NCBI RefSeq assembly: GCF_016808095.1
Contig: NC_068974.1
Location: forward strand, 4,216,001 to 4,280,000
Length of the DNA stretch: 64,000 nt
Source of the DNA: Vigna angularis
Lineage: Eukaryota; Streptophyta; Magnoliopsida; Fabales; Fabaceae
Direction: 5' to 3'
Below are positions 11,306-23,871 of this stretch, piece by piece. Under the pieces are notes generated by a model. It made no database searches. It was not told the DNA's origin and saw nothing but the letters and a program-made list of their open reading frames with translations. Made by a program: the position numbers and the translations under genes. The first letter of the stretch is position 1. Each line of letters begins with the position of its first letter.

Positions 11306-12762
11306 AAAATGTTGATCAACTTATATATTATTACTGCTTTTGCATTCATTATAGGACATATGACAAACCCTTTTTAGAAAAGTATATAGAAATTTTTTTA
11401 AGTCTCTGTTTACTTTTATGGACGACAATATATATTCACTAAAAGTTTGTAAAACATATAAAAAAATTCTTTGCTGAAATTTCTCTTTAATATTAAAGAA
11501 AGTGTGTGTATAATTTTACTTTTTGAAATAAATAATTAAAATTAAATTATTGAAATAATAAATATTTTTTTTATTTGTTAATTTTATAATAATTGTTTAT
11601 TGCTATTTAAATTTATTTTAACTTTAATTTATATTTCTAAAAGAAATGATAATAAATTGATCACGAAGTTGAATCATGGAGCTTTTTGAAGCACCATTAT
11701 GATAGTTGGAATTGGTGAATTATGAGGTTTTTGAATTTAGGATGATGATCTTTTTTGGGAAGAAAGAAAAAATGTGTTATTGTTGTGGCTTGCCAATTAC
11801 GTACGTACGTGTTGCTTCTTAAAGTAAAACAGCAGACATACTTACACATACAGTTTGAGAATTCAAGTATTATTATTGTATCACTTTTCGTATCATTTTT
11901 ATTTTTGACTTTGCTTTTCAATACCTAATGGTCGGCTCTTTCCCTGCTTCTTAAGTCATCTTATCTCACCACAATAAACGCTAAATTCAAACAATCACAC
12001 ACAAACAAATTCAACAACCCTACTTTTCAATCTTAACTACACTTCATTTATTCATGTCAATTTTAATGCTATTCATACTCATCTATTTTATTCTTATTAA
12101 TTCAACTACAAACAATGACCAAATGCATTCAATATTCTAAAAATAATAATTCTATTTGATTGGAGAGGAATTTTCTGTTGCAAAATAATTTTTTGGGAAA
12201 ATAAAAATACAAACAAAGACCTCGAAATGGTTATGCATGTACGACAATCATGACTCCAAATTTTTCAGTTTTGTCTGCCTTGGTACAGTAAGGTTAACAA
12301 CACTTAGACAAATTAATTTGAGAAATCTTCACCAAAATTAAACTTCTCCACAACTTTATCTAATGTATTTAATTTCTCTCGATTCATGAGTTCATACAAT
12401 GTGAAGTATATGACTCTTCTAAAGTCGTGAATGCATTTATTTTATGCGATAAAATGTAGTTAATTGTCATTAGTTAATTGACAGACTTCATAGTCAATGA
12501 TTATGACAAAATATTTTCTATAAATAATTTACCAAGTTAAAATATTAAAGGATATGGATGATGTATATCATATAAATTATGTCAAATTGCACTTAGACAA
12601 ATGTCTCAATTAACTAAACTAAAGGTATCCATTGCTTTCGAATATGAAAAACGTATAATTAATTGTGTAAGAAAAAAAAACTTTCGTTGTCAATGTGAAC
12701 ATACATTTCACTTACTCATATAATTTATTCATGTTACAAATCTATATTTTTTTTGGAATCAT
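11302..12762. other. AT-rich intergenic DNA, nothing recognised
   Basis: No supported gene. A short (ACGT)3 run lies near 11800-11811. Confidence 0.45.
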
Positions 12763-12767
12763 CTATG

Positions 12768-15052
12768 TGTAACATCCCAAAAATACAGTCTAAAACTATA
12801 TAATAGAATAATCACATTAAATAATATTACAGATCAGTCTTACATTAAAGTAGAACGTACGGTTGTGACCGAACGGCCTTACAGAAAAACTAAAAATTAA
12901 AATCGAACAACATAAGCAAATTCCGACCGAACGGTTTACAAAATACTATACCGAACGGTCCTACCAAAAGAAAAAGGGAAAAGATGATCGAACGATCATC
13001 TTAAAACTAAGCAGTTCTGATCGAACGGTTTACAAAAGCCCATACCGAACGGTCATACAAAAGCAAAGGGAAAAGGTGATCGAACGATCACCTTACTATC
13101 AGACTATACTACTGACCCGAACGATTCTACTGTTCGGTCTTAACTTCTACCTCCACTAAACTATCTTCCTCCAGCGCCTCTTCCAGCATCTCGTCTCCTT
13201 CTGCTCACATCCACATGGATGATCATTGCAACAAAAGGACAACCGAACGTACAAAACAGACAAGACAGGAAACATAGGGTAAGCTTATGTAATTTAATTC
13301 ATGTATCAACATATATTTCACACAATTCAACCACACAAGATAATTCATTAACTCATTCATGCAAAGCCTAATACTAGACTGATTGTCCGGACTATATGAA
13401 TTCTGTGTAGCTACGACGTTCGTGCACCCGGGTGATGTAGTAATTGGGATACCCTCAACAGCTGCCACCCAAGGTTAGTCCTATCTGTCCAAATTAACCA
13501 TAAGGACTAAGACCTCCTGCCGTTGCCACACATGACTTACCCTCCTCTACGTGAGGACGAGTAATCTCGGAACATCAGGATGAACCGCCAGCTTAGCATG
13601 CCCACATTCATACTTTACCAAATTCCAATATCCATTCATGAGATATTCCTGCCCGGAATACTCGTTCAAAATCAAATACATTTCCACCATAACATACTTA
13701 ATCATCTTTCCTTATTAAATCTCGATTGGAATGAAGATCCAATGAATTTGAATAAAAATCCTTAAGGATTGTCAAATACTGAACGTTCAACCCCAACTCA
13801 GGACGAGACCGAAACTTGGAGCGAGACCAAGGGGTCTCCAGTTCCAAAACAGATTAAGACCGAGAGGTTTACTATCGAGCTGAGAAAGAACCAGAGTACA
13901 ATCATATATTACAAGAACGAATAGAACGAGCGCTTGGTGAAAGACCTAGTTCTAAATCGTACGAGCGCTTGGTGAAAGACCTAGCATTAAATAATACGAG
14001 CGCTTGGTGAAAGACCTAGCACTAAATCGTACGAACGCTTGGAATATAAAATATTATCTAATTAATATTCAAGAACGAACAAATATACTACTACCTATGG
14101 ACATACTTCAATTTATATCAAAATGCCAAGAAAAGAATATTCTTGGTGGAATGCCTGTACACAAATTGTACTAGACGAAGACGCTCGTCCTCAACATAAA
14201 CTCCTTCCAAATGAGAGAGTTCTGTTCTAAACGAGTCCCCAAGAAAACCCGAACGGTCAAAGACCATTCAGTAACGAACATACATTATCTTAGGAGATTT
14301 TCATACTTAAAAATCATTTATCTCAATTCAATTTCTCAACATTTATCTACATAATTTCATACATCCACATCATAGTAATTTCACATACTTCATACATCAG
14401 AACATAGCACAATCATATTTCATTTTAATTCAGCAACTCAACGAACGTTCATGCAATACAAGCAACATACAAATTAAATTATATATGTTTTCCTTACCTC
14501 TGAGCGTGATCGAACGTTCACAGAGACAAAGTATCGTTTCACCATTACCAGTTCTTCTACCCTCAACGCTCGACAATTTTCCAACTAAACCAATTAAAAC
14601 CAAAACACTATCAGAACCACTCATTATGAGAAGGGTGATCAATACATGAAACCAGAACTTGGTTTGCATGTCCAGGAAGACGCACGACTGAGTGAAGAGA
14701 AGAACTTACCAGCTCAGCTTCACAAATCGAACGGTTTAACTAGAAGCTCTTGACGCCGGAAGTGCTTCTGCGGTGCCTGAATGGTGATCGGAGAAGAGAA
14801 AGTGTGAGATTTTGTAGAGAGAAGGAAGATTTTTTAGAGAGAATGAGGAGATTTCAGAAGGTTGAAGATGGCTGGTGCATGCAGAGAAGTGGCACGAAAC
14901 TTAGAAAAGTTTCAGTTTTACTCTACCGTCAAAACGTTCGTCCAATCTGCGACTCACACCTGTCTTCCACTTTCTGAATCTCAGACTTCCTTTGGCTTGA
15001 CATCTGGCGTCCGTTCATAGGGTTTTGGGTGCGTTTTAAATGGGTTCTGACA
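12768..15052 (-). mobile_element. Solo LTR, Gypsy type, 2285 bp with perfect TSD
   Basis: The plus strand starts TGTAACATCCCAAAA and ends GGTTCTGACA (TG…CA). It is flanked by the perfect 5-bp duplication CTATG at 12763-12767 and 15053-15057. The end GGGATGTTACA on the minus strand is typical of plant chromovirus Gypsy LTRs, so I orient it minus. There is no internal region or second LTR, which makes it a solo LTR formed by LTR-LTR recombination. Recurring 'CGAACGGT' words and a 35-bp array lie inside. Reading frames inside, including 13223-13468 and 14430-14977, are not credible genes. Confidence 0.85.
13926..14044. repeat. 35-bp tandem repeat inside the solo LTR
   Basis: Units beginning ACGAGCGCTTGGTGAAAGAC start at 13926, 13961 and 13996. 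A partial fourth, changed to ACGAACGCTTGG, starts at 14031. The period is exactly 35 bp. Confidence 0.95.
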
Positions 15053-15057
15053 CTATG

Positions 15058-15400
15058 GATCTCAAATCATGAGTTACAATTTATCTAAACTAGATGAAAC
15101 CTATTTTTTTACGTTTAAATTTTAATAAGCATTATTTATCATAGTTTTGTGTAAGACATTTTATATTGTCGTTGAACCATGCATTATATACAATTAAATT
15201 CTTTCAGAAGTAAGGCACGTGATCGGGCACAAATATAGACAAATTTATATTTATTTATATATATATATATATTAATGTGGATTAATATACCATTATTTTA
15301 TTAATGTGTACTTTTTACCTTTTAAGAAAAATCATTTGATCCTAAAACAAACTTAAAAAAGGTATATAAGCATTTATTTTGAAGTTGTACTCAATTATAT
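15058..15400. other. AT-rich intergenic DNA
   Basis: Contains a short (AT)n tract at about 15253-15271. No gene seen. Confidence 0.5.
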
Positions 15401-15829
15401 ATTATTTTAACAAGACTGAAAAGAATAAGGATCAAGTAAACGTTATGTCTAACATATATTTTTAAGAAACCTTTAAATAGAAGATGATTAGAAAAGAGAA
15501 TCAAGAGAATGACACTAATGGAAGCTCCTCCAAGCATGAAACGTGAAATCCACAGCGGACAACTAGAAGTGCAGCGAAAATTGACTTGATGAAGGTGTTT
15601 GATGAAGGTTTGAATGAAAGAATGGAGTGTGTTTGAAACCTTTAAGTTCAAACAACCTTCCTACCAAGGAAGGAAGCTAGAAGAGAGTGAGAGAATTTAA
15701 AAATCTCAGGTGACTAAAGAGCATAAGAAACTGGAATCAACTCTGCAACATTTCATTAAGCTCTCAAGTGAGAAATTACATGAACCAAGCATTCCTATTT
15801 ATAATTGGAGGATGCTTCAAGTTCTAACC

Positions 15830-16100
15830 CATAATATTAGAAAGTGGTTTTTTAAGCCTAACTCAACCCCACAAAACTAGCTTGTAGAGTGAGGTTTGCA
15901 CCTACAAATATATTATAAATTGGCATTATCTCTAGTCGATGTGGGACTTCCAACACACCCCCTTCACGCCGAGGTATAGACATCTCGAGCGTGAGAGTAG
16001 AATTAATGGGTGGTCCGATAATGGCCCAACAATGGGTGGAACAGAATGCCCACATAGATCTCGCTAGGAAAGGCTCCAACCATGGGTTTAATACCATATT
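15830..16100 (-). mobile_element. TRIM remnant: 3' LTR plus internal part
   Basis: On the minus strand a decayed primer site (TGGTATTAAACCC, about 16084-16097) is followed by about 130 bp of internal DNA and a purine tract (GAAGGGGGTG). An LTR then starts TGTTGGAAGTCCCACATCG at about 15957 and runs to about 15830. The 'CATCGACTAGAGATAA' core matches the TRIM LTR at 7834. The 5' LTR is missing; SIRE-like LTR sequence lies where it would be. Confidence 0.6.
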
Positions 16101-16104
16101 TCTA

Positions 16105-16640
16105 TGTTGATGCTCCTTGAATGGATGTTACCTAAATAGGTTTCCATCAAGCACATTGAAAGAAAAAGCTCAAGCAAACATTGTCGAGAGAAAATCTCAA
16201 TAAAGAGCACGAACTCAAAAGAGAATATCTGAGAGAGAAAAGGCGCAAGAATAGAAACATTCTCAAGCTTCATTGATATATAAGCTCACTATTATAAGAA
16301 GAGAGAAAAACACTTAGTGAGTCTATCAGATTGATTTGTATTGTACTTGTATCCTTTTTGCGAGAGTTATCGTCTAAAGACTTATAATCAATCTTTTGAT
16401 TATAAATTTTGAAAATAATTCAAACATATTACATTTAACTCGATGAGGTTAAAGGTAGCTAGACAGGTGTGTCTAGTGGATACCAGAAGCGAGTGAAACT
16501 CTAATGTTTAACTTAGTGGAGTTAAACAGTAGCCAGACAATATATCGGGAAGATATCTAGATTGTCTAGTGGAAACCAAGAGTTGGTTAAACTCAACTAG
16601 ACAACATATCAAAATATATTTGGATTGTCTAATGACCACT
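16105..16640 (+). repeat. SIRE-like Copia LTR fragment, copy A
   Basis: Text from 'CTCAAGCTTCATTGATATAT' (16262) through 'GCGAGAGTTATCGTCTAA' to 'GTGTGTCTAGTGGA' aligns by eye with 17370-17700 and, more weakly, with 49740-50000. I associate this style of LTR (repeated 'agtggtgaatac' / 'agtggaaaccag' phrases before a U5 region) with SIRE/Maximus Copia elements. The boundaries are not defined. Confidence 0.5.
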
Positions 16641-17199
16641 GTTTTTCCTCTTTTTCTATGAGAAAAAGCCTTGCTTTTTTGCTTTCAATCACAACACATA
16701 CCCATTGTAGTTTTCCTTTTCTTCTCCTTCAAATAGTGTAAGAATTCAAAAACCAATTTCAAATTAAAATTCAAAACAATAGCGTTTGGTACCTACGTTA
16801 ATATCTTCTATATTATTTTCTCTATTTGTACATGTACATTTGTGGATATTGTCTAGTTTTATTTTATCATTTTGTTACTGGTTTTGTTTGCACTCTCATT
16901 TTCTTCTTTGGCAATAGAGTATGTAGTGTTCACCTGCTCTATCAAATACAAGTTAAATAGACATTAGAGACAAAAAGAAACTTGTGGAACGATCTTTTCA
17001 TCAAAAGTCGTGCCAAAGAGATAGTAAGATCTACTTTTGATAAAGTATTGAAAAAATAAGTTTGCTCTAAGAGGAAGACATCAATCTATGACTGCCACCT
17101 ATGACAAAGCTACAAAGAGTCGAATATCAAGGACAAGCATCGTCTAATTGCTACATTATCACCAAATCTTGAGGACAAACATAGTTTAACGACTACAGT
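16641..17199. other. Unassigned, probably LTR-derived
   Basis: No gene. It lies between two related LTR copies and may be U3 sequence of the second. Confidence 0.35.
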
Positions 17200-18190
17200 G
17201 TCAAAAGGAGTATAAATAGAACATCTTTGAAGAAGAAGAGTAAGAAGATGAGCTCTTAAAGATTAATATGAAAATCATCCTCCTGTAAAGATCAAGGATT
17301 TTCTCAAAACTGTTTAGAGTCAAATCCTATGTGAAAGAGGAAAGAGAGAAAAAAAAGGTTAAGAAAAGAAACACTCTCAAGCTTCATTGATATATAAGCT
17401 TACTTTTGTAAGAAGGGAGAAAATAGAAAATATTCAGTGAATCTATTAGATTAAATTTTATTAAACACATATCCTCTCTGCGAGTGTTATCGTCTAAGAA
17501 CTTGTAATCAGTCCTTTAATTGTAAATTCTAAAGACAATTAAAACACTTTACGTTTAACTTTAAGGAGAAACGGTAGCTAGACAAGTGTGTCTAGTGGAA
17601 ACTAGAAATGAGTGAAACTCTGATGTTTAACTTGATGAAGTTAAACGATAGCTAAACGAGTGTGTATATGGAAAGCAGGAGTGGGTTAAACTCAACTAGA
17701 CAATGTATCTGGAGGATACCTAGAGCATCTAGAGATACCAATAGTGGTGAAGAATACTGCACAACCAGAAATGGGTAAAATTCAGTCAGGGTCACGGTAT
17801 CGGGGTTACTAGGTTGACTACGACAACTAGGAGTGGGTTAAACTCAACTAGATAGTGTATCTAGAGGATATAGGGAGTGTCTAGGAATACCAGGAGTGGT
17901 GAATAATACTACACAACCAAGAGTGGGTGAAACTTAGTCAGTGTCACAATAACGACGGTTACTAGGTTGACTATGACAACCAGGAGTGGGTTAAACTCAA
18001 CTAAACGGTGTATTTGGAGGATACTGGGAGCGTCTAGAGATACCAGGAGTGGTGAATAATACCAGGAACTAGGAGTGGGTGATACTTGGTACTAGTCACA
18101 GTAACGAGGTTACTGAGTTTTACTAATGTAACCAAAAGTGGTAAGAATATCCACATGTATTGAAACTAGCCATAGCTCAGTTAAGTGAAC
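17200..18190 (+). repeat. SIRE-like Copia LTR fragment, copy B
   Basis: TATA-like AGTATAAATAGAAC at 17210 is followed by text homologous to copy A and then by a long tandem array (17679-18120). It ends near 'AGTTAAGTGAACCAGTATAA' (18180), which parallels 'GTGGACCAGTATAA' at 50287. No primer site follows. Confidence 0.5.
17679..18120. repeat. ~152-bp tandem repeat, three units
   Basis: 'GAGTGGGTTAAACTCAACTA' recurs at 17679, 17831 and 17984, spaced 152 and 153 bp. Each is followed by 'GGAGGATA..', 'ATACCA..AGTGGTGAA' and 'GGTTACTAGGTTGACTA' phrases. A diverged start of a fourth unit is near 18068. Confidence 0.85.
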
Positions 18191-19720
18191 CAGTATAAAA
18201 TGTTTGTGTTATGTTTTAGATTTACAAACGTTCATCCTATGCGGAAAGCAAATCCTTAACATGCACGCCTATTAACAAACACCTCTATTTTTGGGAGTCA
18301 CTTCTCCTAAATATGCCATGAAGATAAGCTAGATATAGAAACCATAAATGCATCTATCAGAACAACCTTTATAATGTAAGAACCAAGTTGATCATGAGGA
18401 TCATCCATCGACCATGGTCAAACATTAGCTTAAAAAAGGATTTATAAAAACATTATTTAACACCCCTTCTAGTGTTTCCTGACACTTCACATCAAGACAT
18501 CAATGCAACATTTATATTTCAGTCGTTATCTCCTTACCAAAATCCTATTACACACAATCACATCAATACATTGTAAGACTATACAATAACAAACCACACA
18601 TTCCCTTGAAAAAATCACGATCAACCCACTAGCTCTACACCACGTGTCGTGCAAATGCAAATCAAGCCTAAACCAACTATCTGTTATGCCATTTTTCTAT
18701 ACTTCACCACACCATTCCTATTTTACCAAAACAGAATTATTCGAGTGGTCCACTACTGCAGCTTCGGACCTATCTCCCCTACTTCTTAAACTACTCACAT
18801 CAACTTTAAATCCAGTATGAGCTGGAACTCTACATGCGAGACATTTATCCCTTTCTACCCCTTCGCAAGAGGAAGGGGTGACACTCTAATCCCAGTCTCT
18901 TCTACCACCCCTTATGGACGAAGAGACTCGTCTCTTCTACCATCTCTTAAAGACAAAAAGACCATCTTTTGCACCACCTCTTAAAGACGAAGAGATCCAC
19001 CTTTCTACTCTATTGCAAGAGGAAAGGTACAACCATAAATTAACGAAGTATGACAAGAAGACATAACAACCGCACCTTTTTCAACTTCACTCGGACACAA
19101 CCACATTATAACCAAATTTTAATCGTACGCAGTTTGGTATTTACAACTCATAACACCACCCATCGAACTCATAACCCAACAATATGAGTTCATTCATCAC
19201 AACCAACCACACAACTCGACAACGAAACAGAACAATACGACCAGCAACACCTACGACTCAACAATCATCACAAACAGCTCGATCAAACACATACAACTCG
19301 ATAATCATAAGAAACAGCTCGACCAAGCACACACAACATGACATCATACAGAAGAAACATAACTACAAACTCAAACAACATAACATCATACAAAATACCA
19401 CGACAACGTATCCAACAACATGGCAAGAAAAGAAAATAAGAAAACAAGAAAACAAACTCAAGAATGTAAGCTCCCCTTACTTGGGTTTCCCGCTAAGACT
19501 TTTTCCTAGAATAAACAATGTCCTTCAACAACACCCTTAAGCTCTCACAGATCTTAACTCGATCAAACTCACACTCCTACCCTCAAAGTTTCTGTCTTTT
19601 TTTCCTAATGGCTAGAGTTTTTGTATAAATAGAAGATGTCTAATATAGTTACAACTATGTGTGAGATTCATTTTTCTTGTGTTGAATATACGTAAAGAGT
19701 ACTCTATTTATAATAAAAGA
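18191..19720. repeat. Probable decayed LTR with short degenerate repeats
   Basis: Two internal arrays are visible. One has roughly 44-bp units around 'CTCTTCTACCACC' / 'CATCTCTTAAAGACAAAAAG' at 18890-19010. The other repeats 'AACAGCTCGATCAAACACA' at 19270-19350. A 118-codon frame at 19184-19540 falls in this low-complexity text and is not a credible gene. The boundaries are not defined. Confidence 0.4.
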
Positions 19721-20745
19721 AATATGGGCTAAGCACAAAATATTCATAAAAAGTAATAACAAACTAACTAAAGATAAAGGATAAAGATAAGATAAAAATA
19801 AGATATATATCTAAGATATCTAATAATAATCTTGCTAACAAAAGGCATATCTAACCCAATTGGGTTTATTTTTCTAAATACTTTATAAAAGTCCATTATT
19901 TTCATAATATAGTAAAATTATCTTTAACATAGTTAATTCTAATAAGTCCCTACATAATATATTTTATCTTAATGTTTTTATTCTAATTGATTATGATAAG
20001 TCCCTAAATACTACATTCTATTTTATTATTATTATCTAACAATAATATCTAATTATATCTAATAATATCTAAAGATATCTTTTAATTTTGTAAATGTATC
20101 TAGTATATATCAATATCCAAGAATATCTTTTAAAATATCTAACAATATCTAATAATGGTTTTTCTAATTGAATAATTTTTCAACAAAATCTTAGTTTTTT
20201 AGAAAATCTTTTAAAATAAAATAAACCCTTTAAATAAAAATAACAAATTATTTTATCTTTTATTTAAAATAGTTAACCACATTTGTATATTTTTCCTAAT
20301 TATTAAAATTTCTAAAAATAAAGATATCTTCTTGATATGTTTTCTTATTATAAGACCTAAGAGAAATACTTAAAATTATAGTTAAACAAACACAATAGTC
20401 TATTCATACTTTAACCGACAATGCACAAAAATTATTATAAATACCAACCTAAAGCAAATAATAAAAGAAATAAATAAATATTATGCACACTACAAGAATA
20501 AAACACATTACCACCAATCCATAATAAGGAATTCTACCCAACTATGTTATCTTTCACTTCTATAATATTATATTTTCTTATTTTAAATAACGACTCCCAT
20601 GACTACACATTTTCTACATATCTAATTTTCCTGGGTCTTAGATTTTATCTTTTAATCAAGTAAAAGTAATTATTTTTACATTGTAAGTTAGCATGGTGTT
20701 AAATATACATAACATATCAATCCTATAAGTACAAGGGCTTTTATT
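19721..20745. other. Very AT-rich DNA with scattered TATCTAA words
   Basis: 'AATATCT' / 'TATCTAA' recurs many times between 19795 and 20160. No gene seen. Confidence 0.5.
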
Positions 20746-20749
20746 TTTA

Positions 20750-21066
20750 ATTGAGAATTTACTTTGACTAAAGTTAGAAACTTTCATGTGATTGAATGAG
20801 TTTTTTTTTTCAATAATTGAGAATGTGCTTTGGTCATAGGTGAAAACTTTAACAAGAATTAATCAAAATGTACTTTGATTAATTAGCTTCTTACTTGATA
20901 TAGGAGGTAAAAGAATAGACATGATTAGGCATAGTAATATCTAATTGATAATGTACTTTGGTTAAATTTACTATGATTAATCTACAAAGTTCTTGCTTTT
21001 AATTGATAATGTACTTTGGTTTAGAGTGAAAACACCAACAAATTAATTGAGAATTTACATTGATTA
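20750..21066. repeat. Degenerate dispersed-tandem repeat 'aattgagaatgtactttggtta'
   Basis: A motif close to ATTGA.AATGTACTTTGGTTA appears at about 20750, 20816, 20862, 20944, 21001 and 21044, with unequal spacing of 43-82 bp. It looks like a decayed minisatellite. Confidence 0.65.
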
Positions 21067-22483
21067 ATTTGAAAATCTAAAACAATAATTAATTGAACAA
21101 TAATCTTTAGATAACCAATGATGAACTAAAATATTTATCCTATAACACTTGAAACCACTATAGGAACCTATGACAACATCTAACACTAGTGGAAACACCC
21201 TGTAGCATTGAAACACAATAAAGAGAGTCTTTTTAACAACTAAACCGCTAGTAGAGACCTTAGGCAATTGAACTCACTAACTTAGAGCCTCAACCACACC
21301 ATATTTACTTTATTAATGTATTGAGATTGTTAAGACAAATATTGGACCTTAATCAGCACCAGAACTCATCAACTAATGTGAACCAAGAAAACTTATTATA
21401 CTAGGACATTAACCTGACACATCAAAACATCACTAACTGCACCAATACTAATTCAACCCCAAACAAAATGATAAGAGGATTACAAACAAGCATGCCAACA
21501 CACTATGACAGATTCTAGTACTTAGAAGGACATGTTGGAGTTTATCTTAATACCAAAATATTATTAACTTGGATGTTCTCCCTCCTACATTCACGCTCAT
21601 GACCATACCAAAGACTAAAACTCACAATTCATATTATCACAACCCATGCTAGTGCATATAATCCATGACAAACATCACATTCATGCAGATACCAATCTTT
21701 GCATCATGGGTACATTAGGCTTAGGAAGAAAACAATAAATAGCAACCATATGTACCTTTATCTCATTACAAAAACATACATGCCATCACGTAATGACTTT
21801 GTGGAAAATAAAATAGTTTAACATGCTTTCATTCACAAATAATAAGAACTAGGTAAACTTTCCCATATCTGGCCAATTCTAGGGTTGTATCTACACACAA
21901 TATCCTAGCTATCCAAACCCTTTTCCAGACTCACATTTCCGCTGTCCAAGAATGGCTCTTTCTCCTTTCTACAAATTCCCAACTACACTCTTATCTCTCT
22001 TCCAGCTTCTCACGCCTGTGCTCTCTCTCTCTCTCTCACAATGTTCTCTCTTAATTCTCACGTTCATCACACAATATTCACATAGGTTTTTCTCTTCATC
22101 TGTCCCTTCTCTCACAATCATCTCTCTTTCTCGTTCTAGTACGGTTTTGTGTGTTTTTTAGAAACATCCCTCCCTTTCTTTGCTTCCATTGTTTTAACCT
22201 TTGAAAACCATCCACATAGTGCCTCTTATTTTTCCTCAACTGGTTTTTTTAAAAATTGATATAATTTCTGTTCTTTTTCTTTTTTTTTTCCACGTTCCAA
22301 TCTCATAACCACCCATTGACTCTTTATAACTTATTTACTTATGTGCCTTTTATTTTTCTGAACCTAAAATAATAAAAGGAAAAGACATTGCCCCTTAGCA
22401 AATATATAATAAAAAGGTTGTCTTAAAACTCATTCCTTAGGATTGGAACTCACATCCATTCCACCCTAGACAAACACCTTTAC
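21067..22483. other. Intergenic, nothing recognised
   Basis: No supported gene. A 69-codon frame at 21952-22161 lies in C/T-rich low-complexity text and lacks any familiar domain. Confidence 0.45.
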
Positions 22484-23871
22484 CAACATGTCCACACACA
22501 CCATAAATTTAATAAACATATTGTTGATAGGGGGAGCTATACCTACCCTACATATCAATGTTTTTTATGATGAGCAAGAAAATGGTTTTATGGTTTCTTG
22601 CACAACAAATGACATAACAATTGCTTTATTCATATTGTGTTTGTGCTTGATGTGTTTGATATATGTACTCATTGGTTGTTGATGAATCATGAGTTAAAAT
22701 GATTGAACATTTCATTTTTGGAAGAAATAATCGGTTAAGCAATGTACATAATCTATTAGATTTCTCTAACTATCATTATATGCTTAACATGGGCTAACAC
22801 TTGTGTAGTAATCCATTACATAAGTTGTATAATCGATTAAAACACGATATTATGCCAAGATGTGTTTGATTTGTGTATTGATCTGTTTAGAACGGAAATT
22901 GTTTTGAAAATATGCTTAAGTGTTGAACAAAATCGATTTCATGAGTTGCATTATCAATTAAGTCTGTTTCATTTGTCAAAATCAATATTATTTAAAGCCT
23001 CAATTGTTTCTATTGGTCATATGAATTTATTGTTGGCTTGTATGAATTGTTTAATCGATTGCAAGCGCTATATAATCTGTTAAATCTAAACAGAGGCAAA
23101 TCTGTTTAAGCAGAACGAAAAGCTTAACAGATTACATTAATTTTGTAATCGATTAAATTGCATCAGGATTAAAAAATCCTATAAATAATTGTCTTGTGCG
23201 TTGTTTCAAACTAATCTTTTGAGCTATCAATTTCATAACTAACATTTTGATTGAGTATTGATTACATGAATGTCCAAGAACTGTCTTGAAGAATCAAGGA
23301 TCAAATTTGGGTTTACACATCAAGATTCTATCAAGAAACTAGGTTGAACAATACTAATTCATTCTCCACTAGTGGAGTGTACCTAGAAGATCAATTTCAA
23401 CGTTTGAAATATGAGTATTGTGTTCCTGTGCTGTTGTGCTAGGGGGAGAGAAATGTGATTGTTCTTATTGAGAGTTGAGATTGCTCTCAAGGTGTAAAGA
23501 GAGTTGTGAGTGTTCTTTGTTTTTGGTAAGATTGTGAGGTTATTCACATCTTGGTACTATAGTGATTTTTAGTGAGGCAAGAAGTACATTGAGAGGGAAT
23601 ATCTATGTATTCTTGTAACTCTATCATTATAGTGAAATCCCTTCAACTCAGGTTGTTGAAGGAAGACTGAATGTAGGTTTGGCCGAATCAGTATAAATTG
23701 TTTGAGTTAATCTTTCTCTATCCTTTCTCTTTTATTGTTGATTCATCATACTTGTTATATTGATTTCAAGAAAACCAAAAGATTTTGCAAAGCTTTTGAA
23801 AAAAACAATTTTTAAGGCAAAATCCAATTCACCCCTCTTGATTTGAGATACAAGGCATCACTTTTCTAACA
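22484..23871 (+). repeat. SIRE/Maximus-like Copia LTR, decayed
   Basis: A purine-rich ATAGGGGGAGC lies near 22523. It is followed by 'GGTTTCTTGCACAACAAATG' (about 22590), alternating 'TAATCGATTA'-like words, 'GTAGGTTTGGCCGAATCAGT' (about 23672) and 'CCAATTCACCCCTCTTG' (23824). It ends CTTTTCTAACA at 23871. The order and end are what I recall for SIRE-type LTRs. No primer site follows, so it is a solo or broken LTR. A partial second copy is at 33850-34330. Confidence 0.55.

Noticed and set aside
13926..14044. CRISPR array
   Set aside because: The 35-bp units are directly adjacent without unique spacers, in a plant LTR.
19184..19540. 118-residue Thr/Asn-rich protein gene
   Set aside because: Low-complexity repeat text in an LTR-like segment with no promoter or motif.
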